Of a DNA stretch of 64,000 bases, positions 52,881 through 61,862 are shown in pieces. Source of the DNA: Clostridiales bacterium (lineage in GTDB: Bacteria > Bacillota > Clostridia > Christensenellales > Borkfalkiaceae); contig DPGH01000006.1 of NCBI GenBank assembly GCA_003523255.1, forward strand, positions 131,783-195,782, written 5' to 3'. Position numbers and translations under genes: made by a program. Numbering within the stretch: position 1 is the stretch's first letter; the number at the start of each line of letters is the position of its first letter. Under the pieces are notes generated by a model. It was not told the origin of the DNA. It made no database searches and was given only the letters and a program-made list of their open reading frames with translations.

Positions 52881-53710
52881 AAAAAGTATTAACCGTACAA
52901 GATATTTCTTGCCTCGGCAAGTGCTCGCTTACGGTGGCATTGCCTATCATTTCCGCTTGCGGAGTAGAAACCGTTATTTTACCCACCGCCGTTTTATCCA
53001 CGCATACCGCTTTCAGTGGTTTTACATTCAGAGATTTAACAGACGATTTAACCTCTATACTTTCGCATTGGAAAAAAGAAAACGTTTCTTTCGATGCGAT
53101 TTATACGGGTTATCTCGGTTCTAAAAGACAGATTTCTATAGTTGCAGATGCATTTAAGCAATTTAAAACCGATGACAACTTTATCCTCGTAGACCCTGCC
53201 ATGGCGGATAACGGTAAATTATATAAGGGTTTTGACGAAAACTTTGCAAATGAGATGGCTTCGTTATGCTCTGCCGCCGATTATATCGTACCGAATTTAA
53301 CAGAAGCGTCTTATATGCTTGGCATTCCGTATCGCGAAGAGTACGACGAAAAACATATAAGAGACGTTCTCGTTTCTCTTACCGCACTCGGCGCAAAAAC
53401 CGCCGTTATTACAGGTGTTTCTTTCGATAAATCGCACATAGGCGTTTACGCTTACGATTCGGTAAAAAGAGAATATTATATGTATTTCAGAGATTATCTT
53501 AAAGAAAGTTTTCACGGTACGGGCGATATTTTCGCCAGTGCGCTTACCGGAGCGCTTACGCTTAAAAAACCGCTTATGGAAGCACTTAAAATTGCAACCG
53601 ACTTTACGTTTAACAGTATCGACCTAACGATTAAAAATCCTAACCACGACTGGTACGGCGTAGAATTCGAAAGAGCCTTTCCATCTCTTATCGAAGCAAT
53701 AAACAAGTAA
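52877..53710 (+). CDS. Pyridoxal/pyridoxamine kinase (PdxK/PdxY type)
   Basis: 277-residue ribokinase-fold enzyme phosphorylating B6 vitamers. VQDISCLGKCSLTVALPI and PTAVLSTHTAFSGF are the PdxY-type opening, LVDPAMADNGKLY the middle motif and SFHGTGDIFASALTGA the anion hole with catalytic Asp. It is translationally coupled to the SDR gene. AAGGAG precedes the ATG. Confidence 0.9.
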   Translation: MKKVLTVQDISCLGKCSLTVALPIISACGVETVILPTAVLSTHTAFSGFTFRDLTDDLTSILSHWKKENVSFDAIYTGYLGSKRQISIVADAFKQFKTDDNFILVDPAMADNGKLYKGFDENFANEMASLCSAADYIVPNLTEASYMLGIPYREEYDEKHIRDVLVSLTALGAKTAVITGVSFDKSHIGVYAYDSVKREYYMYFRDYLKESFHGTGDIFASALTGALTLKKPLMEALKIATDFTFNSIDLTIKNPNHDWYGVEFERAFPSLIEAINK

Positions 53711-53716
53711 AAAACG

Positions 53717-53750
53717 GCGCGGAGGCGACTTAAATCGCCCCGCGCTTTTG
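53717..53750 (+). terminator. Intrinsic terminator of the SDR-pyridoxal kinase pair
   Basis: GCGCGGAGGCGA / TCGCCCCGCGC stem with one bulge, 6-base loop, then TTTTGTTTTT, 6 bases after the stop. Confidence 0.9.
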
Positions 53751-53797
53751 TTTTTAAATTAAGTTTATTTTTAAAAACAATCACTTATAAAAATGAA

Positions 53798-55336
53798 CTA
53801 TTTATCGGAATCCTTAAAATACTTTCCATATTCGCAAACCTTAAAATTTTCAAACGATAAACCGGTTGCGTGTTTCATCTGCATTACGGCAACGTCATTC
53901 GGTTGCGAGAGCACAGTTACGTTTTTAAATTTTACGTCGTTTATGGGATAATCATCGCCGAATCCCGTTAGAAGCATCGGTATACGAACTTCGATTTCTT
54001 TTTTAAAGTTTTTACACACACCTGTTATGACCACGTTATCGAATAAAAAGTTTGAAAAATCAGGAGGATTAGGTCCCGATGCGCCGTCGTCGTTATACGT
54101 AACGCTTCTCGCTATAACGCAAGGCAACACGGTATCGTACATATAGATATTTTTTATATAACCGCCGCGTTTTTTGGTTCCCTTTATATGTAAACCGAAA
54201 ACCGTATTTTTCAAATCACAGTCCCAGATAAAAACGTTTTCAATCCCGCCCGACATTTCGCTACCTATCGCAACGGCGTGCCCGCTAACCGCCTTTAAAT
54301 CGAAAAGTCTGATATTTTTACACGGTCTGTTTATAACGTTGCCTTCGGGGTTTTTACCCGATTTTATAGCAACGCAATCGTCGCCCGTATCGAAAACGCA
54401 ATTGAAAGCGGTACAGTTTTCGGAACTGTCGGGGTCCCAACCGTCGCCGTTGTGTATTCCGAAAGAACGGAACGTACAACCGCACGTTACTATATTATCG
54501 CAATAAATCATGTGCATATTCCATGAAGGCGCGTTTTCAAGGGTAACCCCGGAAACAACTACGTTTTCGCAATTGCTTAAATTAACAAGTCTGCCCCTTG
54601 CACGACCGGGTATCGTTTCTTCGTTTTCATAAGTTTTAATCTCGTCGCCAAGACTTTTTATGTAATCTTTCAGTCGTTCGTTTTCATAATCTATCGTGTT
54701 TTTGCAAAGTTCGTTACCTCCGCCGGAAATAACCCCGCCTCCACGAATAACTATGTTTTTGCAATTAGGAGCGCCGTACGCGTCAAGATTGCCGGCGTTA
54801 ATAAGCGAAGCAAAACATTCCATTTCAAGCCCTTCGAAACGACTTTTTATCTTAGGCGTATAATCCTTTATATCCGAAGTTCCCTTTAACACCCCGCCTT
54901 TTGCGACGTAAAGTTGAACGTTATCTTTCAAAAACAACGCCCCGGTAAGAAATTCCCCTTCCGGTACGTAAACCAGACTCTTTTCATCGCAATCGTCAAT
55001 CGCGCGCTGAATCGCCTCGGTATTTATGACCTTGCCGCCTTTTACCGCATTGTACGGAGGTTTGGTTACGTCCAAAATCTTTTTATCATCCGACGTTAAA
55101 ACGATAAAACTTTTTTCATCTAATATATCGCCCGCGTTGTTTTTAGCTGTTATCGTTACGTTATATTCAGTGTTGCCTTTAAGTCCCGTAAATTCCGCAT
55201 GAGTTTTGTCGGTAACGATTTTTTCGCCACCTGCAAGCGCAACCTCAAAAACGGGTTTGCCGTTTTCGTACTCAAACCTGTCCCACCATAAAATTATTTC
55301 GTCGTTAAATACGATTTTTCTTATTTCTCCAAACAT
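53798..55336 (-). CDS. Glycoside hydrolase family 28 (polygalacturonase-like), intracellular form
   Basis: 512 residues. An N-terminal fibronectin-III-like domain (about 1-85) precedes a right-handed beta-helix with the GH28 active site: GDGWDPDSSENC (first Asp pair), DTGDDCVAIKSGKN (DD) and SGHAVAIGSEMSGGIENV (His). There is no signal peptide, so it should act in the cytoplasm on oligogalacturonides or related uronides taken up from outside. It is the last gene of the run that starts with the phosphopantetheinyl transferase, 22 bases after mrp. KDG kinase and KDPG aldolase nearby fit uronate breakdown. Confidence 0.93.
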   Translation of the reverse strand: MFGEIRKIVFNDEIILWWDRFEYENGKPVFEVALAGGEKIVTDKTHAEFTGLKGNTEYNVTITAKNNAGDILDEKSFIVLTSDDKKILDVTKPPYNAVKGGKVINTEAIQRAIDDCDEKSLVYVPEGEFLTGALFLKDNVQLYVAKGGVLKGTSDIKDYTPKIKSRFEGLEMECFASLINAGNLDAYGAPNCKNIVIRGGGVISGGGNELCKNTIDYENERLKDYIKSLGDEIKTYENEETIPGRARGRLVNLSNCENVVVSGVTLENAPSWNMHMIYCDNIVTCGCTFRSFGIHNGDGWDPDSSENCTAFNCVFDTGDDCVAIKSGKNPEGNVINRPCKNIRLFDLKAVSGHAVAIGSEMSGGIENVFIWDCDLKNTVFGLHIKGTKKRGGYIKNIYMYDTVLPCVIARSVTYNDDGASGPNPPDFSNFLFDNVVITGVCKNFKKEIEVRIPMLLTGFGDDYPINDVKFKNVTVLSQPNDVAVMQMKHATGLSFENFKVCEYGKYFKDSDK

Positions 55337-55358
55337 TTGCTCTCTCTAAATTTTTTCG

Positions 55359-56180
55359 TTAAATAGCCGTATAAATATCTTTTAACGGTTTTATCAGTTC
55401 GTCTCCGACCATTTCGATTTTTCCGGCATCACATAAAGCGGCGTATTCTGCGGAAAGCGGCATAAATGCGGTTTTTGAGATTCCGTATTCTTTCGCCACC
55501 GAAGCCCCCTTACTCTCACCGAAAACGCTTATCTTTTTACCGCAATCCGGACAAACGAGATAAGACATATTTTCAACGAGACCTAAAACGGGTATTTTCA
55601 TAAGTTCCGCCATTTTAACAGCCTTTTTAACTATCATCGAAACGAGTTCCTGCGGCGAAGCAACTATAACTATACCGCAAAGCGGCATTGTCTGAAAAAC
55701 CGTCAAAGGCACGTCTCCCGTTCCCGGCGGCATATCAACGAACATATAATCGACGTCGCCCCAGTTTACGTCCGTCCAAAATTGTTTTACCGTACCGGCA
55801 ATAACCGGACCGCGCCAAACCACAGGATCAGTATCTGACGGCAATAACAGATTAAGAGACATAACTTTTATTCCGCTTTCGCTAACGCACGGGGAAAGAT
55901 ACTTACCGTCCACCGAAATTGCTTTTTCCTTTATACCGAACGCCTTCGGTATAGAGGGTCCCGTTACATCCGCGTCTAAAATCGCAACGTTATACCCCTC
56001 GCGCCGTTTTGCAACTGCAAGAAGCGAAGAAACAAGAGATTTACCGACTCCGCCCTTGCCCGAAACTATTCCCACCACTTTTTTAACGTGTGAAAACTCG
56101 TTCTGCTTTTCAATAAAACTTTTATGTTCGCTACACTCATGCTCGCATGAACCGCAATCATGATTACAATTTTCGCTCAT
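55359..56180 (-). CDS. Mrp/NBP35 family Fe-S cluster carrier ATPase
   Basis: 273-residue deviant-Walker P-loop protein: GKGGVGKSLVSSLLA (about 40-54) and VDMPPGTGDVPLT. The cysteine-rich N-terminus (NCNHDCGSCEHECSEH) resembles the extra cluster site of NBP35-type proteins, and a CPDC pair lies near residue 215 (VCPDCGKKISVFGE). It moves or inserts Fe-S clusters. Confidence 0.93.
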   Translation of the reverse strand: MSENCNHDCGSCEHECSEHKSFIEKQNEFSHVKKVVGIVSGKGGVGKSLVSSLLAVAKRREGYNVAILDADVTGPSIPKAFGIKEKAISVDGKYLSPCVSESGIKVMSLNLLLPSDTDPVVWRGPVIAGTVKQFWTDVNWGDVDYMFVDMPPGTGDVPLTVFQTMPLCGIVIVASPQELVSMIVKKAVKMAELMKIPVLGLVENMSYLVCPDCGKKISVFGESKGASVAKEYGISKTAFMPLSAEYAALCDAGKIEMVGDELIKPLKDIYTAI

Positions 56181-56195
56181 ATAACAAACTCCTTC

Positions 56196-57359
56196 TTACA
56201 ATATTTTTAAAACCGCTACTTTTAAGTATAAACTTTGCTCTGTACCGATAAGCGTTGCGTGGTCTTTTCCCTGAAAGCGAAGTTCAACCGTTTTTGCCCT
56301 TACGCCGCTCTCAAAAACGCTTTCCTCTATCATATCGGTAAACATTTTTACCGAAAGATGCTGAGAACAACTGCACGTGATAAGGTATCCGCCCTTTTCC
56401 ACAATTTTAAGCGCCTGAATATTTATATCCTTGTAACCTTTACACGCGTTTTTAACGGTATCTGCTGTTTTAGTAAATGCAGGCGGATCCAAAATCACAA
56501 CGTCATATTTTTTCTTTTCTTTTCTGCATTCTCTTAAAAATTCAAACACGTCGGCGCACACGGTATTAACCGAAAAGCCGTTTAATTTAGCATTACGCCT
56601 GACATAATCAAGTGCCGTTTCGCTAATATCTACCGAAGTAATTTCAGTCGCACCATATTTTGCCGCGCACATAGAAAATCCGCCCACGTTGCAAAAACAA
56701 TCAAGTACGGTTTTCCCTTTAACGTAAAATTTTAAATTATCTCTATTCTCTTTTTGATCGAGAAAGTACCCCGTCTTTTGACCGTTTTCAAGGTCTACGA
56801 GCATTTTTACGCCATTTTCGATTATCGTAACCGTCGGCTCGAATTCGCCGTATATAACGCCTTTCTTTTCCTCGAGTCCTTCTTTAAGTCGAACTGCAAC
56901 GTCGCTCCTTTCGTAAATGCCGCGCGGCGAAAATATTTTTACGAGCGCGTTTATTATCGTTTCTCTTCGAACCTCTACGCCGAGAGTTAAAAACTGCACC
57001 GAAAGATAATCGCCGTATTTATCCACGATAAGTCCCGGGAGCATATCCGACTCTGAAAAAACGGCTCTGTAATTATCGTCGTAACCGAGTTCCTTCCGAA
57101 AATCTACCGCCGCTTTAATTCTATCGTAATAAAACTTATCGTCGACGACTTCGTTTTTAAGAGAAAGCATTCTTACGATGATTTTCGATAAATGGTTTAT
57201 GTATCCTATCCCGACGAAACGCCCGTCGAAAGAAACCACTTCCGCCACACTACCCTGCTTGTCCTTACCTTCGATTTTGTAAACCTCGTTAGCGAAAATC
57301 CACGGAAAACCGTTTAATATTTTCTTTTCTTCGTTTCTTTTAAGATAAACTTTGTACAC
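56196..57359 (-). CDS. RlmI-like 23S rRNA (cytosine-C5)-methyltransferase with PUA domain
   Basis: 387 residues: N-terminal PUA domain (YLKRNEEKKILNGFPWIFAN), SAM-binding VLDCFCNVGGFSMCAAKYGA, NPPY-like motif LDPPAFTKTADTV and CSCSQH near the end. This matches the RlmI/YccW family that methylates C1962 in E. coli. The start overlaps the upstream gene by 20 bases. Confidence 0.9.
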   Translation of the reverse strand: MYKVYLKRNEEKKILNGFPWIFANEVYKIEGKDKQGSVAEVVSFDGRFVGIGYINHLSKIIVRMLSLKNEVVDDKFYYDRIKAAVDFRKELGYDDNYRAVFSESDMLPGLIVDKYGDYLSVQFLTLGVEVRRETIINALVKIFSPRGIYERSDVAVRLKEGLEEKKGVIYGEFEPTVTIIENGVKMLVDLENGQKTGYFLDQKENRDNLKFYVKGKTVLDCFCNVGGFSMCAAKYGATEITSVDISETALDYVRRNAKLNGFSVNTVCADVFEFLRECRKEKKKYDVVILDPPAFTKTADTVKNACKGYKDINIQALKIVEKGGYLITCSCSQHLSVKMFTDMIEESVFESGVRAKTVELRFQGKDHATLIGTEQSLYLKVAVLKIL

Positions 57360-57942
57360 TTAAAAATTCCTCTGCAAACACACGCGTTAAACACGCGGAC
57401 TTTAAATTGTTTTCACCCGAATACGCAAGCATGTATTCGTTACACGAAAATTTAAATTTTTCAAATTTTACGCCATAATCGCCGCCCGATTTTATTTTGC
57501 ATTCATAAGCGGTCCATATTCTGGCAAGAATATTTTTTTTATCAAGCTCGCAAATCGGCATTTTCTGTCCGCTTAAACTTAATATTTTTCTTTCACAGCG
57601 TAAAATTTTATCCGACATAATCTCAATATCCGTTGCGCAAGGCGACTCCGAGATAACGACAGCAAAAGCCCCCTTCGAGTGAGATAAAGAAAAATATACG
57701 GGGTCGTTTTTTATTCTGAATTTTTTGCCGTCAAAATAAAAATCCGCATCTATAAAGTTTTTATTCCCCGCAAAATCCTTCAAAGCATATTCAAGCAGTT
57801 TCCAGATAATTACGCTTTGTCTTTTTTTCTCGGGGTCGGTAATTTTATTAACGTACTCTCTCCTGCATACGGGCAAATTTTCGACAATCTCGTTTGCAAC
57901 GAGAAAAGGTTCGTCGATAAATGAATAATATACTTTTATCAT
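57340..57942 (-). CDS. 4'-phosphopantetheinyl transferase superfamily protein (Sfp-like)
   Basis: 200 residues. FSLSHSKGAFAVVIS and ATDIEIM (the GIDIE motif with Gly changed to Ala) identify the Sfp family, which activates carrier proteins. The WxxKExxxK motif reads WTAYECKIK, with Tyr in place of the first Lys. Activity is therefore plausible but not certain. No polyketide or peptide synthetase is in the window. A consensus promoter ends 6 bases before the ATG with no ribosome-binding site. Confidence 0.83.
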   Translation of the reverse strand: MIKVYYSFIDEPFLVANEIVENLPVCRREYVNKITDPEKKRQSVIIWKLLEYALKDFAGNKNFIDADFYFDGKKFRIKNDPVYFSLSHSKGAFAVVISESPCATDIEIMSDKILRCERKILSLSGQKMPICELDKKNILARIWTAYECKIKSGGDYGVKFEKFKFSCNEYMLAYSGENNLKSACLTRVFAEEFLSVQSLS

Positions 57943-57948
57943 TGATTT

Positions 57949-57977
57949 ATTATACCAAATTTCAACGTTAATATCAA
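57949..57977 (-). promoter_or_regulatory. Sigma-A promoter of the Sfp-like gene, abutting the start codon
   Basis: TTGATA (57972-57977), 17 bases, TATAAT (57949-57954). The -10 box is 6 bases from the ATG (57940-57942), so +1 is predicted to be the A of the start codon. Confidence 0.8.
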
Positions 57978-58025
57978 GTCATAATGCACTCGGTTTGCAA
58001 TAATGATACAATTTTAAAAAAACAC

Positions 58026-58054
58026 TTGCTTTAACCACAATATTGTGTTAAAAT
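58026..58054 (+). promoter_or_regulatory. Promoter of the pyrophosphatase gene with palindrome in the spacer
   Basis: TTGCTT (58026-58031), 17 bases, TAAAAT (58049-58054). The spacer contains the perfect 12-bp palindrome CACAATATTGTG (58036-58047), a likely operator. Confidence 0.75.
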
Positions 58055-58080
58055 AGCGATTATAAATCGGAGGTATTTTA

Positions 58081-58623
58081 ATGAACGTTTGGCACGACAT
58101 CGAAAGCAGTCGCATAACGCCCGAAGAATTTGTCGCCGTAGTGGAGATAAGCAAGGGCTCGAAACAGAAGTATGAAATGGATAAAACAACAGGCTTGTTA
58201 CGCCTTGACAGAATTCTTTACACTTCTACTCACTATCCGGCAAACTACGGTTTTATTCCGCACACCCTCGCCGAAGACCACGACCCGCTTGACGTTCTCA
58301 TTCTTTGTTCCGAAAGTCTTATCCCGATGAGTTTGGTAAAATGTTACCCCATCGGCGTTATCGTTATGAACGACAGCGGTCTTACCGACGAAAAAATAAT
58401 CGCAATTCCGGAAGCCGACCCCAACTATAACTGTTACAAAAGCATTAAAGACTTGCCTAAACATATTTTTGACGAAATGAGACATTTCTTTATGGTTTAC
58501 AAACAACTTGAAGAAAAAGAAACGAGCGTAGACGTTGAAGCCGGCAGAGAGGAAGCGATTGACATTATCCGTAAGTCGATAAATTCTTATAAAGAACATT
58601 TATTTGAATTGACCTCTAAATAA
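58081..58623 (+). CDS. ppa: Inorganic pyrophosphatase (family I, soluble)
   Basis: 180 residues. SKGSKQKYEMDKTTGLLRLD, THYPANYGFIPHTLAEDHDP and LDVLIL hold the metal-binding Asp/Glu set of the family I enzyme, which pulls biosynthetic reactions by hydrolysing pyrophosphate. CGGAGG lies 7 bases before the ATG. The gene has its own promoter and terminator. Confidence 0.97.
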   Translation: MNVWHDIESSRITPEEFVAVVEISKGSKQKYEMDKTTGLLRLDRILYTSTHYPANYGFIPHTLAEDHDPLDVLILCSESLIPMSLVKCYPIGVIVMNDSGLTDEKIIAIPEADPNYNCYKSIKDLPKHIFDEMRHFFMVYKQLEEKETSVDVEAGREEAIDIIRKSINSYKEHLFELTSK

Positions 58624-58649
58624 TTAAATCACACTATCCATTTTACATA

Positions 58650-58690
58650 AATTAAGCCGCACCATTTAAGGAGCGGCTTAATTTGTTTAT
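58650..58690. terminator. Bidirectional terminator between ppa and kdgK
   Basis: AATTAAGCCGC / GCGGCTTAATT, perfect 11-bp stem with 12-base loop, T-rich on both exits. Confidence 0.88.
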
Positions 58691-58701
58691 TTTATCGATT
58701 T

Positions 58702-59721
58702 TTATCTTTGCACCCTGCCCGAAGCATCGCCACCGGCAAGAGTTTCAACCTCTTTAACGGAGACCATATTATAATCGCCTTCAATGCTATGCTTTAAGCA
58801 AGAAGCAGCAATGGCGAATTCGATAGACTTTTGAGCGTCGTATCCGTTTAAGAGCGAATAAATCAGCCCGCCGCCGAAAGAATCGCCTCCGCCGACGCGA
58901 TCGACAATATGCATCGCATACTTTTTGGAAAAATACGCATTACCTTCGGTATAAAGCATACCGGACCAGTTGTTATCGTTTGCGGACAGACTTTCACGCA
59001 AGGTGATAGCAACGCCCTTAAACCCGAATCTGTCGGTAAGTTTTTTAGCAACCGAAATATATCCGTCTCTGTCGAGTTTGCCGCCGTAAATATCAGTATT
59101 GTCCGCCTCGATGCCGAAAACGTCTTTTGCATCCTCCTCGTTGGCAATGCAATAATCAACGTAGTTGCAAAGTTCGCCCATAACTTTGCCGGCCTTTTCT
59201 TTGCTCCAAAGTTTTTTGCGGAAGTTAAGGTCGCAAGAAACGGTTATGTTTCTCTTTTTAGCCTCTTTAAGAGCCTCTAAAGTAATTTCCGCAACGTCGT
59301 CGGAAAGTGCGGGAGTTATACCGGTAAAATGGAACCAATTTACCCCGTCTAAAATCTTATCCCAGTCGAAGTCAGCTTTTTTCGCGGTGGCGATACTGCT
59401 GTTTGCACGGTCGTAAATAACCTTGCTCGGTCTTTGACTCGCGCCTTTTTCGCAATAATAAATACCCACTCTGTCTCCGCCGCGAACTATTTTATTCGTA
59501 TCGACGCCGAATTCTCTTAAAGAGTTTACTGCCATCTGACCGATTTCGTGTTCGGGAAGTTTAGAAACAAACGCAACGTCTACTCCGTAGTTTGCTAAAG
59601 AAACGGCAACGTTAGCCTCCGCACCGCCGAAGGTGGCTTCAAATTTTTTGCTCTGCACGAATCTTAAATAGTTTTCGGGAGCAAGTCTTAACATCAATTC
59701 GCCGAAAGTAACGACTTTCAT
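58702..59721 (-). CDS. kdgK: 2-keto-3-deoxygluconate kinase (PfkB family)
   Basis: 339 residues of ribokinase/PfkB type: GELMLRLAPENYLRFVQ, FGGAEANVAVSLANYGVDVA (PfkB signature 1) and VGGGDSFGGGLIYSLLNGYD with the catalytic Asp (signature 2). The adjacent KDPG aldolase gene makes KDG the likely substrate, although sugar specificity in this family is hard to read. It follows eda by 37 bases. Confidence 0.88.
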   Translation of the reverse strand: MKVVTFGELMLRLAPENYLRFVQSKKFEATFGGAEANVAVSLANYGVDVAFVSKLPEHEIGQMAVNSLREFGVDTNKIVRGGDRVGIYYCEKGASQRPSKVIYDRANSSIATAKKADFDWDKILDGVNWFHFTGITPALSDDVAEITLEALKEAKKRNITVSCDLNFRKKLWSKEKAGKVMGELCNYVDYCIANEEDAKDVFGIEADNTDIYGGKLDRDGYISVAKKLTDRFGFKGVAITLRESLSANDNNWSGMLYTEGNAYFSKKYAMHIVDRVGGGDSFGGGLIYSLLNGYDAQKSIEFAIAASCLKHSIEGDYNMVSVKEVETLAGGDASGRVQR

Positions 59722-59758
59722 CTATATTCTCCTTTAAGTTTAATAAATTTATATCGGA

Positions 59759-60331
59759 TTATCCGATTATTTCTTTAATCGCTTTACAATTTGCTGCTAT
59801 ATCGCCTTTCATCATAAAACTGCCGCCGACGGCGTAAATTTTATCAAATGCGAGGAATTCTGCAAGGTTAGTTAAATCTACCCCGCCGGTCGGGATAAAT
59901 TTTAATTGAGGGAACGGACCCGACAACGCTTTTAACGCTTTAAGTCCGCCGTACACGTTTGCCGGGAAAAACTTAACCACGTTAATACCGAACTCCAAAG
60001 CCTCCATAATCTCGGTAGGAGTAACGCAACCGGGATAATAAGGCAAACCCTTTTCTTTGGCAAATTTTGCAACTTCTGCGGATAGTCCCGGAGAAACGAT
60101 AAACTTCGCCCCGCTTTCAACCGCTTTTTGCGCCTGTTCGAGATTGATAACGGTGCCCGCGCCGATATTCATATCGGGGAACTCTTTTACGCCGAGCGCG
60201 ATAGCCTCGGCTGCGCAAGCCGTTCTGAAAGTTATTTCGGCACAGTTAATCCCTCCGTCCGAAAGCGCTTTAAGAGTCGGTATTGTTTCCGACACGTCTT
60301 TGATAACTACAACAGGTATTATTTTGTCCAT
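59759..60331 (-). CDS. eda: 2-keto-3-deoxy-6-phosphogluconate aldolase
   Basis: 190-residue class I aldolase: INCAEITFRTACA (catalytic Glu), FIVSPGLSAEVAKFAKEKGL and the Schiff-base lysine in GINVVKFFPANVYGG, then FIPTGGVDLTN. It splits KDPG into pyruvate and glyceraldehyde-3-phosphate. With kdgK it completes the lower uronate/Entner-Doudoroff branch. Confidence 0.95.
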   Translation of the reverse strand: MDKIIPVVVIKDVSETIPTLKALSDGGINCAEITFRTACAAEAIALGVKEFPDMNIGAGTVINLEQAQKAVESGAKFIVSPGLSAEVAKFAKEKGLPYYPGCVTPTEIMEALEFGINVVKFFPANVYGGLKALKALSGPFPQLKFIPTGGVDLTNLAEFLAFDKIYAVGGSFMMKGDIAANCKAIKEIIG

Positions 60332-60374
60332 ATAAAACCTTATCCTTATGATTTTTTATAATCGGTAACGAAAG

Positions 60375-61808
60375 TTACACGCTTATTTCGTTTTTAATAC
60401 CGAGTAAATTTTTATTCTCCGATAAAATCGGGTCGACCTCGGTTTTTATAAATTCTTCGACCTGACTCGACGCTCTTCCGGTAAACTTTTTAGCGTCTAA
60501 AATCTCATCCATTCTTCCGTGTACCGCTTTAAACACGTCGTCGTTTTCAATCAATTCAATTAAATTGTTATCTTTTCCGTATTTTTTTACGTTTTCAGCG
60601 GCTTTCATTGAAAGAACGCGAATTTCCTCGTGAAGTTTTTGTCTGTCTCCGCCGGCTTTGACGCATTCCATAATAACGTTTTCGGTAGCCATAAACGGCA
60701 ATTCCGCATCGACGTGTTTGCCGATAACCTTTTCGTATACAACGAGGTTTTCGGTTATATTCATATAAAGTTTTAAAAGCCCGTCTACCGCCATAAACGT
60801 TTGCGCGATTACGATACGCCGGTTTGCCGAATCGTCAAGCGTACGCTCTAACCACTGCGTCGACGACGTAATTGACGCGTTAAGCGGTTGTGTTATCGCA
60901 AACCGCGCAAGCGAACAGAGCCTTTCGCTTCTCATCGGGTTGCGTTTATACGCCATTGCAGAAGACCCGATCTGCGATTTCTCGAAAGGCTCTTCAATTT
61001 CTTTCATACTTTGCAAAAGTCGTACGTCGTTAGCGAATTTATATCCGCTTTGCGCTATCTGCGATAAAACGCATAGAACGTTATAATCGAATTTGCGTGT
61101 ATAAGTTTGTCCCGTTACGGCGTAAGCCTTTTTATACCCCGTTTTTTCGAGAACTTTTTTTTCGAGAGTTTTAACTTTTTCTTCGTCTCCGTCAAAAAGA
61201 TCCATAAAACTCGCCTGCGTTCCGGTAGTCCCCTTAACCCCGCGAAGTTTGACTTTGTTTTTCAGTTCTTTAAGCGACTCGTAATCGAGAGTTAAATCCT
61301 GAAGCCAAAGGGAAGCGCGTTTACCTACCGTGGTAAGTTGCGCGGGTTGAAGATGGGTAAAACCGAGCGTCGGCAAATCTTTATATTCAAGCGCAAACTT
61401 TTTAAGATTAAAAATAACGTTTACGAGTTTTGCGATAATTAAATCAATTGCCTTGTCAATCACGATAACGTCGGCGTTGTCGGTAACAAAACAACTCGTC
61501 GCGCCGAGATGAATTATTCCCGCCGCGCTTTTCGCTTGTTTGCCGTACGCTTTTACATGAGCCATTACGTCGTGCCTGACTTCTTTTTCAAAAGCGGCGG
61601 CGTCCGCATAATTTATATCGTTGACGTATTTTTTTAATTCGGCTATCTGCTCGTCCGTAATATTAAGTCCGAGTTCTTTTTCACTCTCGGCAAGAGCAAC
61701 CCAAAGTTTTCTCCAAAGCGAAAACTTTACGTCGTCGGAAAAGTTTTCAGCCATTTCTTTAGATGCGTATCTCGTAATAAGCGGATTAACGTAAATATCC
61801 GTTTCCAT
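60375..61808 (-). CDS. purB: Adenylosuccinate lyase, long form
   Basis: 477 residues of the fumarase/aspartase superfamily, acting twice in purine synthesis. GATSCFVTDNADVIVI, FTHLQPAQLTTVGKRA and the signature GSSAMAYKRNPMRSERLCSLAR are present. Length and signature match the about 480-residue form seen in eukaryotes and some bacteria rather than the shorter form of B. subtilis. GAGAGG lies 6 bases before the ATG. No other pur gene is adjacent. Confidence 0.95.
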   Translation of the reverse strand: METDIYVNPLITRYASKEMAENFSDDVKFSLWRKLWVALAESEKELGLNITDEQIAELKKYVNDINYADAAAFEKEVRHDVMAHVKAYGKQAKSAAGIIHLGATSCFVTDNADVIVIDKAIDLIIAKLVNVIFNLKKFALEYKDLPTLGFTHLQPAQLTTVGKRASLWLQDLTLDYESLKELKNKVKLRGVKGTTGTQASFMDLFDGDEEKVKTLEKKVLEKTGYKKAYAVTGQTYTRKFDYNVLCVLSQIAQSGYKFANDVRLLQSMKEIEEPFEKSQIGSSAMAYKRNPMRSERLCSLARFAITQPLNASITSSTQWLERTLDDSANRRIVIAQTFMAVDGLLKLYMNITENLVVYEKVIGKHVDAELPFMATENVIMECVKAGGDRQKLHEEIRVLSMKAAENVKKYGKDNNLIELIENDDVFKAVHGRMDEILDAKKFTGRASSQVEEFIKTEVDPILSENKNLLGIKNEISV

Positions 61809-61862
61809 AATAACCTCTCATACAATTATGTCTAATACAAACACATGTAAAAAACTTAGTAT

